Shown: positions 8,739-18,432, counted from the first letter of the stretch. The stretch is DNA of 64,000 bases from Vagococcus allomyrinae (GCF_017829975.1 NZ_JAEEGA010000009.1:1-64000); one strand, 5' to 3'. Notes: generated by a model not told the origin, from the letters alone. Translations and numbers: made by a program.

Positions 8739-9442
8739 GACAGGTCATCTCCAATGTAGTTAGTCAGCGCTTCGAGAAACTCCTTTTTTCGGGGACGGCT
8801 GATCTGCAAGTCGTAGCGTCCTACTTTAGCGATGTTTTTTTCGATGCCAGAGACGTGTTTAAGGTTGACTAAATAACAGTTATTACAACGAAAAAAATCA
8901 TCCTTTAGCAATTTCTGTTCCATATTTTTCATGGACTCTAAAATCGTGTGGGTTTGTTCACTAGTGTGTAATTTTAAGTAATGGCCGTCACTTTCCACAA
9001 AAATCAAGTCACTGAGGTTGATTTTTTGAAAGCCGCTACTGGCTTTTATCGTCAGATGTTTTTGTTCCTGATTGGCTTGTTTTTTTAAGACTTTTTTGAA
9101 GTGCTCACTGAAGTTAAAATAAGTCAGTGGTTTAAGCAAAAAATCGACTGCGTTGACTGCGTAGCCTTCAATGGCAAATTGCACGTAGTTGGTGACAAAG
9201 ACGATCATAACTGCCTCATCTACTTGCCGAATTTTTTTGGCAGCCGTCATGCCATCCATTATTTCCATTTCCACATCAAAATAAATGATATCGTAATTGC
9301 TTTGGTAATTGTCAACGATACCTAAGCCGTCATGATAACAATCAATGGTACACTTGATGTGATGCTGATTAAAAAAAGTTTCGATATGGTGTTCCAGCGT
9401 TAAACGATTGGCTTCATTATCTTCAACAATCGCAATTCTCAT
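8735..9442 (-). CDS. LytTR family response regulator
   Basis: From the ATG at 9442 (MRIAIVEDNEAN; GAGGGAG upstream) the protein has 235 residues. A longer frame from 9499 adds 19 residues unlike a receiver domain. The receiver domain (1-120) has acidic residues ED at 7-8, the phosphorylation site Asp56 (YFDVEM) and Lys at about 103 (LLKPL). A LytTR DNA-binding domain follows (about 135-235, FFRCNNCYLVNLKHVSGIEK). It partners the overlapping kinase. LytTR regulators usually bind pairs of 9-bp direct repeats; the target genes are not known. Confidence 0.9.
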   Translation of the reverse strand: MRIAIVEDNEANRLTLEHHIETFFNQHHIKCTIDCYHDGLGIVDNYQSNYDIIYFDVEMEIMDGMTAAKKIRQVDEAVMIVFVTNYVQFAIEGYAVNAVDFLLKPLTYFNFSEHFKKVLKKQANQEQKHLTIKASSGFQKINLSDLIFVESDGHYLKLHTSEQTHTILESMKNMEQKLLKDDFFRCNNCYLVNLKHVSGIEKNIAKVGRYDLQISRPRKKEFLEALTNYIGDDLS

Positions 9443-9601
9443 CCTGTTCGCTCCCTCATCTTGATAGGTAACTGTTACTTTCGTGAAATAGTATAACAAA
9501 CTTTTTAGACTTGTGCTATAGATATGGAAAAGGTCTGCTTCTCGTCATACTTAAACCTGCGACAGAAAATGAATGAAATGACTCAAGTTATGCATGCTTG
9601 A

Positions 9602-9629
9602 TTGCAAACGTTTCCCCTGATGCTATACT
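9602..9629 (+). promoter_or_regulatory. Promoter with cre box upstream of the first GH3 gene
   Basis: TTGCAA (9602-9607), 16 bp, TATACT (9624-9629) reads as a sigma-A promoter. TGCAAACGTTTCCC at 9603-9616 matches the CcpA cre consensus at 13 of 14 positions and overlaps the -35 box. This predicts carbon catabolite repression. The rest of 9443-9724 shows no gene. Confidence 0.65.
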
Positions 9630-9724
9630 AAATTTAAGAGCTTAAATGGGCTGCCATCGCCTTTTTACTAATTGAAATAGCTGAGCTGATGGGATCGACC
9701 ATTTATAGGAGGAGTGACGTAAGA

Positions 9725-12127
9725 ATGAAACATCAACAATTAATTGAGCAATTATCTCTGACACAAAAAGCCTTTTTAATGTCAGGAGCAAGTACGTGGG
9801 AAACCGTCCCTTATGAGGCTTTAGGGATTCCGGCGATCTTTCTAGCAGATGGGCCTCACGGCTTACGCAAACAGGAAGGGGCTTCTGACCATCTAGGGTT
9901 AAATGCTAGCTTAAAGGCGACTTGTTTCCCAACGGCCGCTACCGTTGCCAACAGTTGGGACCCTGAGTTAGGGGCGGAGATCGGCCGTAGTTTAGGAGCA
10001 GAAGCGCGCAATAACAATGTTCATGTGGTTTTAGGACCAGGCTTAAACATTAAACGACACCCTTTTTGCGGGCGAAATTTTGAGTATTTCAGTGAAGATC
10101 CCTATCAAGCAGGGAAAATGGCTGCGGCTTATACTCGTGGCATTCAAGAGAATGGGGTTGTCGCATGTCCGAAGCATTTAGCGGCTAACAGTCAAGAAAC
10201 CCGCCGCATGACGACTGATTCGATTGTCGACGAGCGGACTCTAAGAGAAATATACTTAACAGGATTTGAAATAGCAGTCAAAGAAGGACAGGCTAAGTCT
10301 GTGATGACCGCTTATAATCGCTTAAATGGCGTATATGCCAATGAAGACGACTGGTTGTTGCAAGAAGTCCTCGTGAAGGAATGGGGGTTTGATGGCTTTG
10401 TAGTATCTGATTGGGGTGGCAGTAATGACCACGTAATGGGGGTAGTAGCAGGTAGTCATTTGGAAATGCCGACGACAGGCGTCAATGGAGCCAAGGAGCT
10501 TGTCGACGCTGTTGCCTCAGGTCGTTTATCAGAAAGTCTGCTTGACCAGCGTGTTGATGAGTTATTGTCAGTGGTGTTGGCAACCGCCAGCAACAAGGAG
10601 AGAAGCCAACGGACTTTAGAAGAGCATCATGAAGTTGCCAAAAAGGCTGCCCGGGAAAGCATTGTCTTGCTGAAAAATCAAGAGGTGCTTCCGCTTAAAG
10701 CTAAAACGACCATCGGCATCATCGGTGACTTTGCCGAAACGCCTCGCTATCAAGGGGCCGGTTCATCCGTTGTCAATCCAACTCAGTTGGATACGACTTT
10801 AGAAGTGATTGGTGCTTATGACCTTGATTATCGAGGGTTTGCGAAAGGTTATCATCGCAGTTTTAAAGAAGATCAAAAGTTGATCGATGAAGCGGTAACG
10901 TTAGCTAAACAAGTTGACACAGTTCTGCTTTATGTGGGACTTGATGAAATTAGTGAGTCAGAAGGATTGGATCGCACGACCTTGTCTTTGCCTGATAATC
11001 AGTTAGCCTTGATTAAAGCCATTTCGGCAGTTAATTCAAAGGTGGTTGCCATTATTTCCGCCGGTTCAGTCATAGACATGGCTTGGGATGAGGAGGTTCA
11101 AGGGATTCTTCACGGGTACTTAGGTGGTCAAGCTGGGCCAAGCGCGATGCTTGACGTTATTGTGGGACAAGCCACTCCTAGCGGCAAATTAAGTGAAACC
11201 TACCCTCATGACTATCGGGAGTTACCAGCTGCTAGAGACTATCCGAGTGCTACCAATCAAACGGTTTATCAGGAAGGGCCTTATATTGGTTACCGCTATT
11301 TTGAAACCGTGCAAAAGGCAGTCAAATACCCTTTTGGTTACGGCTTGAGTTACACTCAGTTCGCTTATGCGGATTTAGAGATTAGTCAGACCGGCATTAG
11401 TTGTCTAATTAGCAATGTAGGGCAGTATGATGGGGCTGAGATTGTGCAACTATATGTAGCCAAAGAGTCGGAGCTGATCTATCGTCCAGAAAAAGAATTG
11501 AAAGGTTTTACCAAAGTCTTTCTAAAAGCTGGCGAGAGCCAGCGAATAGAGATACCCTTTGATGATAAAACCTTCCGCTACTACAATGTAGCGAGTCAAG
11601 AGTGGCAAGTGGAGCCAGGGGAATATCAACTGTTGGTTGGGGCAAGTGTTCAGGATATTCGCTTAAGCGGTAGTTGCCAGCAAAAGGGGCAAGAGGTTGT
11701 TTTATCTTATGATGTGGCGACAATCCCTCATTATTTTAGTGGTCAGGTCGCTCAAGTTACCATGGCCGAATTTGAAATATTATTAGGGAAAGAAGTTCGT
11801 CTTTTACCTTTTACAAAAGGCCAAGAACTGTTTATGAATGATTCGATTAGTCAATTGGTCTATGCTAAAAGTGGCGCCGCCCGTGTGGTCTATCATATTT
11901 TAAATGGAATTTTAAAACGCAGTGAGAAAAAAGGGAAACCTAATTTAAATATTCTGTTTATTTACAATATGACCTTTACAGCAGTTGGAAAAATGACCAA
12001 TGGTATGGCCAATCATGAGATGATGGAAGCTGTTGTGGTCATGGTGAATGGGCGTTTTTGGTCAGGAGCGGGTCAACTTTTTGGGGCTTTCCGCCGTAAT
12101 CGAAAATTGCAAAAAAGGGGAATTTAA
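9725..12127 (+). CDS. Glycoside hydrolase family 3 beta-glycosidase, cytoplasmic
   Basis: This 800-residue enzyme starts at the ATG at 9725, 10 bases after AGGAGG. There is no signal peptide. Domain order is the usual one: GH3 barrel (about 1-290) with KH at 150-151 and nucleophile Asp229 (VVSDWGG); a GH3 C-terminal sandwich (about 315-520) with candidate acid/base Glu411 or Glu413 in ESEGLDR; a fibronectin-III-like domain (570-640); and a ~120-residue C-terminal extension. GH3 enzymes release terminal beta-linked sugars; glucose is most common. It heads a block with GtrA, GT2 and Glf genes and has a cre box upstream. Substrate unproven. Confidence 0.9.
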   Translation: MKHQQLIEQLSLTQKAFLMSGASTWETVPYEALGIPAIFLADGPHGLRKQEGASDHLGLNASLKATCFPTAATVANSWDPELGAEIGRSLGAEARNNNVHVVLGPGLNIKRHPFCGRNFEYFSEDPYQAGKMAAAYTRGIQENGVVACPKHLAANSQETRRMTTDSIVDERTLREIYLTGFEIAVKEGQAKSVMTAYNRLNGVYANEDDWLLQEVLVKEWGFDGFVVSDWGGSNDHVMGVVAGSHLEMPTTGVNGAKELVDAVASGRLSESLLDQRVDELLSVVLATASNKERSQRTLEEHHEVAKKAARESIVLLKNQEVLPLKAKTTIGIIGDFAETPRYQGAGSSVVNPTQLDTTLEVIGAYDLDYRGFAKGYHRSFKEDQKLIDEAVTLAKQVDTVLLYVGLDEISESEGLDRTTLSLPDNQLALIKAISAVNSKVVAIISAGSVIDMAWDEEVQGILHGYLGGQAGPSAMLDVIVGQATPSGKLSETYPHDYRELPAARDYPSATNQTVYQEGPYIGYRYFETVQKAVKYPFGYGLSYTQFAYADLEISQTGISCLISNVGQYDGAEIVQLYVAKESELIYRPEKELKGFTKVFLKAGESQRIEIPFDDKTFRYYNVASQEWQVEPGEYQLLVGASVQDIRLSGSCQQKGQEVVLSYDVATIPHYFSGQVAQVTMAEFEILLGKEVRLLPFTKGQELFMNDSISQLVYAKSGAARVVYHILNGILKRSEKKGKPNLNILFIYNMTFTAVGKMTNGMANHEMMEAVVVMVNGRFWSGAGQLFGAFRRNRKLQKRGI

Positions 12128-12163
12128 GCTACACTATACTATACTTATAAAGGTGATTAATCA

Positions 12164-12676
12164 GTGGAATCTAAAAAACAAGGCCCCTTAATGGCCATTC
12201 GAAAATTTAAGGAGAAACACCCAGATTTATTTGAATTTATCATGTTTAATATCATGAGCAATGTGGCGACGATCACCAATTTTATCGTGTTGTGGATTGG
12301 AACAGGTCTTTTGTTTGCAAGCTTATCTGAGATTAATTTTCATTGGTTTATTTTTAACTATTCGGCAACCGAAGGCGGACTTGCAGGGTTTCTGAGTTTT
12401 CTTTTAGCCTATGTCTGCGCTCAAATTGTCAATTTTATTGTTCAACGGAAGTTTGTATTTTCGGCAACGGTTGACATCAAAAAAGTTCTGCCATGGTATA
12501 TTTTAACCGTGACGGTTGCGGGGATTCTTTCTGTTTGGTTACCACCTTATATGATAAAACTAACACAACCATTTTTACATGGTTTTGCCCCAACATTTGC
12601 CAATATTGTGAACATCGTCTTACAGGTGGTGATTAATTACCCGATGATGAAGTTCAAAATTATGAAGAAGGAGTAA
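12164..12676 (+). CDS. GtrA-family membrane protein
   Basis: This 170-residue protein has four hydrophobic helices (about 28-48, 65-88, 105-125, 140-160) with the GtrA pattern FILLAYVCAQIVNFIVQRKFVF-like loop (N-x3-QRKFVF) between helices 2 and 3. GtrA proteins help move or present polyprenyl-linked sugars for wall glycosylation. The start is GTG, 5 bases after AAAGGTG. It lies 36 bp after the GH3 gene and 25 bp before a GT2 gene, so it probably works with that transferase in a membrane glycosylation step. Confidence 0.85.
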   Translation: MESKKQGPLMAIRKFKEKHPDLFEFIMFNIMSNVATITNFIVLWIGTGLLFASLSEINFHWFIFNYSATEGGLAGFLSFLLAYVCAQIVNFIVQRKFVFSATVDIKKVLPWYILTVTVAGILSVWLPPYMIKLTQPFLHGFAPTFANIVNIVLQVVINYPMMKFKIMKKE

Positions 12677-12701
12677 GGGCTAGAAAAAGGAGTATTTAAT
12701 A

Positions 12702-13712
12702 ATGAAATTGTTAAGCGTGGTCGTCCCTTGTTATAATTCAGAAGCCTATATGAACCACTGTTTGGATTCGCTGTTGAGTGGTGGTGAAAGCTTGGAAATT
12801 ATCATTGTGAATGATGGTTCAACTGATCGAACGGCTGAAATTGCTGATGATTATCAGCGCTGGTTTCCGACGATGATCAAGGTGGTTCATCAAGAAAATG
12901 GTGGACATGGCATGGCCATTAATTCTGGATTAAAGATCGCCACAGGTGACTATCTTAAAATTGTCGACAGCGATGACTGGGTGGATCAAGCTGCCTTAAA
13001 AGCTATCTTAAGCCTGATTGAAAGCTTAAGGTCAGAAGGTGGTGTTGACATGATCATCAATAATTATGTTTATGAAAAAGTGGGTGCTCGCAATAAGAAG
13101 AGCATTAACTATTCAACCACCTTGCCGGCTAACCGCGTTTTTTCCTGGGACGAAGTCAAGTTGCCGATCGGCAAATATTTACTGATGCATGCCTTGATTT
13201 ACCGACGTTCTGTTCTGGAAGCATGTCAGTTGAGTTTGCCTAAACACACCTTTTATGTGGACAATCTTTACGCTTTTGAACCGCTCCCTTATGTTAAGCG
13301 GATCTATTATTTAGACGTGGATTTTTACCGTTATTTCATCGGACGTGATGACCAATCGGTAAATGAAAAAAATATGATTGCTCGCATCGATCAACAGCTA
13401 TTCGTCAATCAGCGGATGGTTGATTTTTATACGCAGTTGACAGATTTAAATGAGGATCAGAAAAAATACATGCGCCAGTATTTGGAAATTATCACCAGCG
13501 TTTCTTCTGTGATGCTACTAAAAGAGGGCTCACCGGAAAATCTACAGAAAAAAGCCCAGTTATGGTCGTCTATTGCCAAAAAAAATCTGCCATTGTATCG
13601 AATGATGCGAAAAAGCTTAATTGGCTATAGTGTAAATCTGCCAGGTAAAACGGGGCGCTACACGGTAATTGGTGTTTATCGGGTGCTACAAAAAATTTAC
13701 GGATTTAATTAG
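12702..13712 (+). CDS. Family 2 glycosyltransferase
   Basis: This 336-residue GT-A enzyme starts with the nucleotide-sugar strand VVVPCYNSEAYMNHCLDSLL (6-25). NDGSTD (37-42) and the metal-binding VDSDDW (88-93) follow, all standard GT2 landmarks. No membrane helices are evident, so it should act at the cytoplasmic face. It uses a nucleotide sugar, possibly UDP-galactofuranose, since UDP-galactopyranose mutase is encoded 23 bp downstream and GtrA 25 bp upstream. The linkage and acceptor (teichoic acid, lipid carrier or glycolipid) are inferred only from context. Confidence 0.9.
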   Translation: MKLLSVVVPCYNSEAYMNHCLDSLLSGGESLEIIIVNDGSTDRTAEIADDYQRWFPTMIKVVHQENGGHGMAINSGLKIATGDYLKIVDSDDWVDQAALKAILSLIESLRSEGGVDMIINNYVYEKVGARNKKSINYSTTLPANRVFSWDEVKLPIGKYLLMHALIYRRSVLEACQLSLPKHTFYVDNLYAFEPLPYVKRIYYLDVDFYRYFIGRDDQSVNEKNMIARIDQQLFVNQRMVDFYTQLTDLNEDQKKYMRQYLEIITSVSSVMLLKEGSPENLQKKAQLWSSIAKKNLPLYRMMRKSLIGYSVNLPGKTGRYTVIGVYRVLQKIYGFN

Positions 13713-13735
13713 GGTGAGATTAGGGGGAAAGGCGT

Positions 13736-14848
13736 ATGTCTGAGTTTGATTATTTAGTTGTGGGAGCCGGCTTGTTTGGTTCAACCTTTGCTTATGAAGC
13801 GGCTAAACGGGGCTGCCGAGTTAAAGTGATTGACAAGCGTGACCATCTTGGCGGTAATATTTATACGGAGCGAGTAGCCGGGATTGATGTTCATCGTTAT
13901 GGTGCGCATATTTTTCATACGAATAATAAATCCATTTGGGACTACCTAAATCAATTTACTGAGTTTAATCATTTTGTTAACGCCCCGATCGCAAATTATC
14001 AAGGAAAACTCTATAATTTACCATTTAACATGAACACCTTTTATCAATTATGGGGGACCCTTACGCCAGCTGAAGCTCAAGCAAAAATTGCAGAACAGCG
14101 AGAGGTTTTGGCCGGCAAAGACCCGCAAAACTTGGAAGAACAAGCTATTACTTTAGTGGGGACGGATATCTACCACACCTTAATCAAGGAATACACCAAA
14201 AAGCAATGGGGGAAAGATCCCAAGGAACTGCCAGCTTTTATTATTAAGCGATTACCTGTGCGCTTCACCTTTGATAATAATTATTTTTCTGATAACTATC
14301 AAGGAATTCCGATTGGCGGATACACTGAGATTATTAAAAAGATGTTAGCCTCAGATCAGATTGTGGTTGAAACTGAGGTTGATTTTTTTGATAATAAAGT
14401 CGAGTATTTACAAAATTATCCCAAAATTATCTATTCAGGCATGATTGATGAATTTTTTGATTATCAGCTAGGGACGTTAGCCTATCGCTCTTTGAGATTT
14501 GAAACAGAACTGTTGCAAGGCGTTGCTAATTATCAGGGCAATGCAGTTGTTAATTATACCGATGGGCAAACGCCTTATACGCGGATTATCGAACATAAAC
14601 ATTTTAATTTCGGCCAGCAGCCGGACACGATTATTACCAAGGAATATTCTAAAGATTGGCATCAAGGAGATGAGGCTTATTATCCAATTAATGATGATGA
14701 GAATACTCAACTCTATAAAAAGTATGTGAAATTAGCCAAAAAAGAAGATAATGTTCTTTTTGGTGGTCGTTTGGGTACTTATCAGTATTTAAATATGGAT
14801 CAGGTCGTTGCCAGTGCGCTTGCGATGGTGAAACGAGAATTTAACTAA
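13736..14848 (+). CDS. glf: UDP-galactopyranose mutase
   Basis: This 370-residue flavoenzyme interconverts UDP-galactopyranose and UDP-galactofuranose. It shows the FAD-binding loop VVGAGLFGST (8-17), the acidic end of the second strand (VIDKRDHLGGN), and the conserved HRYGAHIFHTN segment (about 58-68) beside the active site. KEYTKKQWGKDP and the C-terminal FGGRLGTYQYLNMDQV block also match Glf. The length is normal. As the last gene of the GH3-GtrA-GT2 run it should supply the furanose donor for the neighbouring transferase, so galactofuranose probably occurs in the cell envelope. Confidence 0.95.
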   Translation: MSEFDYLVVGAGLFGSTFAYEAAKRGCRVKVIDKRDHLGGNIYTERVAGIDVHRYGAHIFHTNNKSIWDYLNQFTEFNHFVNAPIANYQGKLYNLPFNMNTFYQLWGTLTPAEAQAKIAEQREVLAGKDPQNLEEQAITLVGTDIYHTLIKEYTKKQWGKDPKELPAFIIKRLPVRFTFDNNYFSDNYQGIPIGGYTEIIKKMLASDQIVVETEVDFFDNKVEYLQNYPKIIYSGMIDEFFDYQLGTLAYRSLRFETELLQGVANYQGNAVVNYTDGQTPYTRIIEHKHFNFGQQPDTIITKEYSKDWHQGDEAYYPINDDENTQLYKKYVKLAKKEDNVLFGGRLGTYQYLNMDQVVASALAMVKREFN

Positions 14849-14865
14849 AAACCAGGAGAACTCCG

Positions 14866-14911
14866 TCTTTTCGCGAAAAAAATCGCTGAAAAGAATGGGG
14901 CTCTCTTTTTT
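14866..14911 (+). terminator. Probable terminator after glf
   Basis: TCTTTTCGCG (14866-14875) pairs imperfectly with CGCTGAAAAGA (14884-14894). A GC-rich stretch and a T-run (14905-14911) follow 55 bases after the glf stop. The T-run is offset from the hairpin, so the exact structure is uncertain. Confidence 0.45.
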
Positions 14912-14993
14912 GTGTGTCCTAAATTAAGCGGGTGACAAGATATGTTTTTTTCGCGACAGGTTATGCAAGAATTATTTAATCCAAACAGGGAGA

Positions 14994-15122
14994 TGCTATA
15001 CTTAATATAACATTTGAAGAATATTAAACTGCCTTGAAAGCGGGCGGCATATTCTAGAGACATAAGGGGGAGAGTTGTGAGATGTTTTGACATTTTTTGT
15101 CACTCAATTGAAAGCGTTCTAA
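14994..15122 (+). promoter_or_regulatory. Extended -10 promoter and downstream cre box before the permuted GH3 gene
   Basis: TGC-TATACT (14994-15002) is an extended -10 element with a weak -35. TGAAAGCGTTCTAA at 15109-15122 matches cre at 13 of 14 positions and would lie in the transcribed leader, where CcpA acts as a roadblock. The 330-bp gap (14849-15178) otherwise holds only the preceding terminator. Confidence 0.5.
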
Positions 15123-15178
15123 ATGTTAGAGGGGCGAGCAGGCCTCCTAGTAATGAGACCATGAGAGGAAGCGTTTAA

Positions 15179-18070
15179 ATGAAAAAGAAAAGAAGGTTAC
15201 CAATACCAGTTGCAGTTATTATTTATTTTATAACAATTATTTTGACTGTTGTATTAGTTGTGGGAAATGTCGTGATTTTATCTTATTCACAAATCGTCAC
15301 AGGATTTCTGGGGCAGTCATCCTCTAAACTAGTACCAGCAAAAGGGGAAGAACCAGTGGATTATTTCACGAGTGATTTTGATTCCAATGAGGCCCTACAT
15401 GATTACAGCAAACAACTAGGGCAGGAGATTGTTGAAGAAGCAATTGTTCTATTAAAAAATCAAGAGAAGGCGTTGCCACTGGCGTCAGGCAATAAAGTCA
15501 GTTTATTGGGACAGAATTCGGTGGACTTGATTTACGGCGGTGGTGGTGCAGGTTCGATCGACACGAGCCAAGCCCCTGATTTTAAGACTGTAATGAAAAA
15601 ATCTGGTTTTGAGATCAACCCGACCTTATGGGATTTTTATACCGAAGGACCAGGGAAAGAGTTCCGTAAAGAGACTCCAAGTATTACTGGGCAAGGCGCC
15701 TTCAAAGTAAATGAAGTGCCTAAATCAGTTTATACAAAAGAAGTGATCAGTAGTTTTGCTGATTATCAAGATGCAGCGATTGTTACGATTGGCCGTTCTG
15801 GTGGTGAAAGTGCTGACCTGTCTCCAGACAAATTAGACTCTGGTTTTCATTACTTGGAAATAGATCAAGAAGAACGGGATTTACTACAGTTAGCCCAAGA
15901 TAATTTTGACAAAGTGGTGGTTATTTTAAATACCTCTAATCCGATTGAACTGGATTTTCTTGAGAATTACGATATCGATGCGTGTATTTGGGCTGGCGCT
16001 TTAGGACAAACTGGGGCATATGGCATTGGTGAAGTTTTAAATGGCAATGTAAACCCTTCAGGGCGTTTAGTGGATACATACGCTTATGATGTTTTCAGCT
16101 CGCCTGCCATGGTTAACTTTGGTGATTACACGATTAAAAATAGCGAAGTGGCGAGTGGTGACAAATACGTTGTTTATGGTGAAGGAATCTACATTGGCTA
16201 TAAATATTATGAAACCCGTTATGAAGATGTGGTCTTAGGCAATGAAGACCGTCAGGCCTATGATTATGAGACACAGGTTCAGTATCCCTTTGGTTATGGC
16301 CTTTCTTATACTGATTTTGAATGGTCTAATTACCAAGTCAAGGAATCGGATGATTCCTTTGAAGTTAGTTTAACAGTGACTAATAAGGGCCAGACGGCTG
16401 GAAAAGAAACCGTTCAACTTTATTTACAATCCCCTTATACGGATTATGATAAGGACAACTTGATCGAAAAAGCAGCGGTTCAATTAGTTGGTTTTGATAA
16501 GACCGTCGAAATTGCTGCTGGCGAAGCAGAAACTGTTACAATTGAGGTCTCAAAAGAAGAGATGAAAGCATACGACAGTCAAGGACACGGGACTTATATT
16601 GTCGATGCTGGGGACTATTATTTGGCGGCGGGCCGAAATGCTCATGAAGGGTTAAACAACATCTTGGCTGCTAAAGGCAAAACGGTTGCTGACGGCATGG
16701 ATGTTGAAGGCCGCAAAGAATTGGCAAAGAAATTTACCGTGGATCAATTAGATGCTAAAACCTACGCTGTTTCAGCAGAAACTGGCAAAGAGATTAGCAA
16801 TCAATTTGAAAATGTCGACATAAAAAAATACGATGACGACTTTGTCTACCTTTCCCGCAATGACTGGGAAGGCACTTGGCCGACAGTCTATGCTGATGGC
16901 AAATGGAAGGCTAGCGAACAACTGTTGGCCGACCTTGAGTTTTCTCATGAAGAAAATAAAGAGGACAAGATGCCTGAATTTGAGAAAATCAGCGAGGAAT
17001 ACGGCAAGCTTAGCGCCGCTATGTTAATTGGTGCAGATTATGACGATGATAAGTATCAAGCACTGTTAGATCAAATGAGTTTGGAAGATATGACCACCTT
17101 AGTGAGAATGGGCGGATATGCCACTCGCTACATTGAATCAATCAACTTACCAGGAACGATTAACAAAGATGGTCCTGCTGGGATTTCCAGTACCTTGGTC
17201 GGTGGTGGTGAATCGACTGCCATGGGCTATCCCGCTCAAGTAGTCGTGGCCTCAACTTGGAATTCAGACGTTGTGAATCGCATGGGTCAAGCGATTGGGG
17301 AAGATAGTTTAGCTGCTAAAGTGTCAGGTTGGTATGCACCTGGGATCAACACTCACCGCTTGCCATTTGGTGGTCGTAATTTTGAGTACTTCTCAGAGGA
17401 CAGCTTTATTTCTGGTAAACTAAGTGCTAGTGAAGTTGAAGGCGCCCAAAATAAAGGAACCTTTGTCTTTATGAAACACTTTGCCTTAAATGACATTGAA
17501 ACAAACCGAATGGGTGGGGCGATGTTTGCCAACGAACAAGCCGTTCGGGAAGTCTTCTTGAAACCATTTGAAACAACCGTTAGAGAAGGAAATGCTTCAG
17601 GTGCCATGGCTGGGATGAACCGAATTGGCCCGCGTTGGGTAGGGAGTCACAAAGGCTTGATGACTAACACGCTTCGAGAGGAATGGGACTTTACAGGTCT
17701 TGTGATTACTGACCAAGCTTCGTTCCCGAATTTTTATTACCAAGACATGTTTGGTGGGTTAGAAGCGGGGACAGACATGTGGTTAAATACTAGCACCATG
17801 TTATGGAACTTCTCCGATGAGTCGTTGACGCCGACGATGGCTAACCATTTGCGGAATGCTTCACACAATATTATTTACACGATTGTTAACAGCAATGCCA
17901 TGAACGGCATGACGGCAAATACAGAAGTTAAAAAGGTCACCCCTAAATGGAAATTTATGCTGTTTGCAGCGGATGCAGTAATTGGTGCGTTATTAGCCTT
18001 TATCTTCTTTATCACAACACGAAAGTTAATCAGACAACGACGTGAGAAAAAGGCGGCAATTAGCGAATAA
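15179..18070 (+). CDS. Membrane-anchored GH3 glycosidase with circularly permuted domains
   Basis: This 963-residue protein has an N-terminal membrane segment (about 12-36), a second near the C terminus (about 923-945) and basic tails at both ends. The catalytic portion should therefore lie outside the cell, looped between two anchors. Domain order is reversed compared with ordinary GH3. The C-terminal sandwich comes first (65-330, candidate acid/base Glu210 in GGESADLS), then a fibronectin-III-like domain (370-470), then the barrel (630-890) with KH at 766-767 and the nucleophile Asp845 (VITDQAS). Reversed GH3 enzymes are known from gut clostridia. A cre box lies upstream. Substrate unknown; trimming of cell-surface glycans is one option. 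Confidence 0.88.
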   Translation: MKKKRRLPIPVAVIIYFITIILTVVLVVGNVVILSYSQIVTGFLGQSSSKLVPAKGEEPVDYFTSDFDSNEALHDYSKQLGQEIVEEAIVLLKNQEKALPLASGNKVSLLGQNSVDLIYGGGGAGSIDTSQAPDFKTVMKKSGFEINPTLWDFYTEGPGKEFRKETPSITGQGAFKVNEVPKSVYTKEVISSFADYQDAAIVTIGRSGGESADLSPDKLDSGFHYLEIDQEERDLLQLAQDNFDKVVVILNTSNPIELDFLENYDIDACIWAGALGQTGAYGIGEVLNGNVNPSGRLVDTYAYDVFSSPAMVNFGDYTIKNSEVASGDKYVVYGEGIYIGYKYYETRYEDVVLGNEDRQAYDYETQVQYPFGYGLSYTDFEWSNYQVKESDDSFEVSLTVTNKGQTAGKETVQLYLQSPYTDYDKDNLIEKAAVQLVGFDKTVEIAAGEAETVTIEVSKEEMKAYDSQGHGTYIVDAGDYYLAAGRNAHEGLNNILAAKGKTVADGMDVEGRKELAKKFTVDQLDAKTYAVSAETGKEISNQFENVDIKKYDDDFVYLSRNDWEGTWPTVYADGKWKASEQLLADLEFSHEENKEDKMPEFEKISEEYGKLSAAMLIGADYDDDKYQALLDQMSLEDMTTLVRMGGYATRYIESINLPGTINKDGPAGISSTLVGGGESTAMGYPAQVVVASTWNSDVVNRMGQAIGEDSLAAKVSGWYAPGINTHRLPFGGRNFEYFSEDSFISGKLSASEVEGAQNKGTFVFMKHFALNDIETNRMGGAMFANEQAVREVFLKPFETTVREGNASGAMAGMNRIGPRWVGSHKGLMTNTLREEWDFTGLVITDQASFPNFYYQDMFGGLEAGTDMWLNTSTMLWNFSDESLTPTMANHLRNASHNIIYTIVNSNAMNGMTANTEVKKVTPKWKFMLFAADAVIGALLAFIFFITTRKLIRQRREKKAAISE

Positions 18071-18086
18071 ATAAAGAAAGAAACGT

Positions 18087-18122
18087 AAAACAGCCTGGGA
18101 AAAAATTTTCCAGGCTGTTTTT
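18087..18122 (+). terminator. Rho-independent terminator after the permuted GH3 gene
   Basis: AAAACAGCCTGG pairs with CCAGGCTGTTTT around an AT-rich loop, followed by T residues, 16 bases after the stop. Confidence 0.9.
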
Positions 18123-18298
18123 GTCAGCGGTATTCTTAAGTGAGTTAGGACGTTTACATAGCAGGACGGCTATTTAGCTTTCTGATAGGATGGTGATGAT
18201 AGCGAGGTGCTTGTTATATAATTTTATTGGAAATTATGAGTCATATCCGGAATCAGTTGACGTTGAAGTCTCGCTGAGCAAATGGTTATAAAACTTGA

Positions 18299-18432
18299 TA
18301 TACCTGTGTTTTGCTACTGCTAATGCAACGACATGAGTAAAATAAAAGACGTCAACTATAACGATACGAAATTTTGGTAAAACCGTTTTCCTGTGTTATT
18401 TAATATAGCTGGTATAACCAAAGCTATTTTTT
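18299..18432 (+). ncRNA. Putative small RNA, array unit 1
   Basis: The predicted promoter is TTGAAG (18263-18268), 18 bp, TATAAA (18287-18292). The predicted end is a hairpin in which ATAGCT (18405-18410) pairs with AGCTAT (18422-18427), followed by six T. The RNA would be about 134 nt. The start is estimated as 7 bases after the -10 box. No transcript evidence exists here. Confidence 0.5.
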
